64,000 nucleotides of DNA from Paenibacillus sabuli. Its GTDB lineage: Bacteria; Bacillota; Bacilli; Paenibacillales; Paenibacillaceae. The notes under the pieces were generated by a model that did no database searches, was not told the origin of the DNA, and worked only from the letters and a program-made list of their open reading frames with translations. The position numbers were made by a program, and so were the translations under genes. Shown here piece by piece: positions 63,680 through 64,000 of this stretch; the stretch's first letter is position 1, and each line of letters opens with the position of its first letter. The stretch is from contig NZ_JACXIZ010000035.1 of NCBI RefSeq assembly GCF_014705605.1, positions 37,924 to 101,923 of the forward strand, given 5' to 3'.

Positions 63680-64000
63680 CTAACGGGGGGCGATCCGAGG
63701 CGGACGGCGCGTGGGGGCAGTCGACCGCAAGCCGCGCGGGCGCTGCTGCGAATAAGCGGGTGTCGGGCGGCGCCTAATTGCACCGCGGCCTGCCCCGGCC
63801 TGCGCGTCGCTACCGGACCGCGCTGCGCCTATGGCCCGAACGGTCCGTGCAGCGGCGCCTCTGACCCGTGCGGCAAGCGCCGCGCCGCCAGCCGTGCCTG
63901 CGGCGCGCGGGACGCTCAGCGCGGCGGACGCCTCGAGCTGCTGCAGCCCCGCCCCTTGGGCGCGGGCGGTGTAGCCGCGCAGCCGCTTGGCGCCGCTTAG
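63680..64000 (-). CDS. Possible C-terminus of a minus-strand gene running off the window
   Basis: A minus-strand frame is open from the right edge to a TAG at 63680-63682 (106 residues), convergent with fur across a bidirectional hairpin. The residues are Ala/Arg/Gly-rich, ending in a Pro/Arg-rich tail (SQQRPRGLRS, then RRPPRIAPR). In such GC-rich sequence a long frame can arise by chance, and a + strand frame also crosses the region, though through the hairpin. No family is recognised. Confidence 0.35.
   Translation of the reverse strand, partial: LSGAKRLRGYTARAQGAGLQQLEASAALSVPRAAGTAGGAALAARVRGAAARTVRAIGAARSGSDAQAGAGRGAIRRRPTPAYSQQRPRGLRSTAPTRRPPRIAPR

Noticed and set aside
63629..64000. 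123-aa + strand frame after fur
   Set aside because: It runs through the bidirectional hairpin, has no RBS and is low complexity; the minus-strand frame is slightly more credible.

Overview
The window is chromosomal DNA from a high-GC, endospore-forming Firmicute, most likely a member of the Paenibacillaceae (Paenibacillus or Cohnella type). The evidence is the full spoIIIAA-AH operon, spoIVB, spo0A, spoIIM, a gerP operon, splB and a YjcZ-like gene, together with the Bacillus-like yqh/yqx gene order (mntR, yqhQ, yqhR, aroQ, papA, efp, yqhV, spoIIIA, accBC, asp23, nusB, folD, xseAB, ispA, dxs, tlyA, argR, recN, spoIVB, spo0A, bkd, endoQ, spoIIM, fur). Codons are GC-rich, TTG and GTG starts are common, and Shine-Dalgarno sequences are strong. 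I saw no rRNA, tRNA, insertion sequence, prophage or CRISPR array.

Left part (1-16 kb), accessory. It holds the tail of a GH15 glucoamylase-like enzyme. Next comes a DUF4157 (eCIS-core) protein with an unrecognised C-terminal domain, paired with a double zinc-ribbon protein. A 566-base non-coding stretch follows, with short CGCTTAGCG repeats and a C-rich block. Then come a FadR-type regulator with a perfect 15-bp inverted repeat around its own promoter, and galactonate dehydratase. The gerPA-E germination operon (no gerPF next to it) is followed by small membrane proteins, a secreted stalk-domain protein, an oxidoreductase/AraC/oxidoreductase operon, yidD, and a T-box-controlled metS.

Centre (16-48 kb), core. 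ccdA, splB, mntR and the yqhQ/yqhR/aroQ/papA/efp block come first. Aspartokinase follows, with an internal start for a second product, then DUF441, phosphosulfolactate synthase, yqhV and spoIIIAA-AH. After that lie accBC, the Asp23/AmaP envelope-stress genes, nusB-folD-xseAB-ispA-dxs-tlyA, argR-recN, and spoIVB-spo0A.

Right part (48-64 kb). It carries the branched-chain 2-oxoacid dehydrogenase genes (lpdV, bkdAA, bkdAB, bkdB) joined to lipB, a Prli42 stress miniprotein whose stop codon interlocks with that of lipB, and a YqjE-type peptidase. An ABC exporter with a NEW3-domain partner, an ECF sigma/anti-sigma pair, nudF, endoQ, spoIIM and fur follow.

Reading the promoters shows a consistent sporulation programme. 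There is a sigma-H promoter with three 0A boxes at spo0A. Sigma-E-like promoters precede spoIIIAA, spoIIM, a small unknown gene and an Hsp20-like gene. Sigma-K-like promoters with the same AC-N16/17-CATA geometry precede gerPA, the yjcZ-like gene and the phosphosulfolactate synthase gene. All promoter calls are by eye. The least explained locus is the DUF4157 plus zinc-ribbon pair near the left edge.
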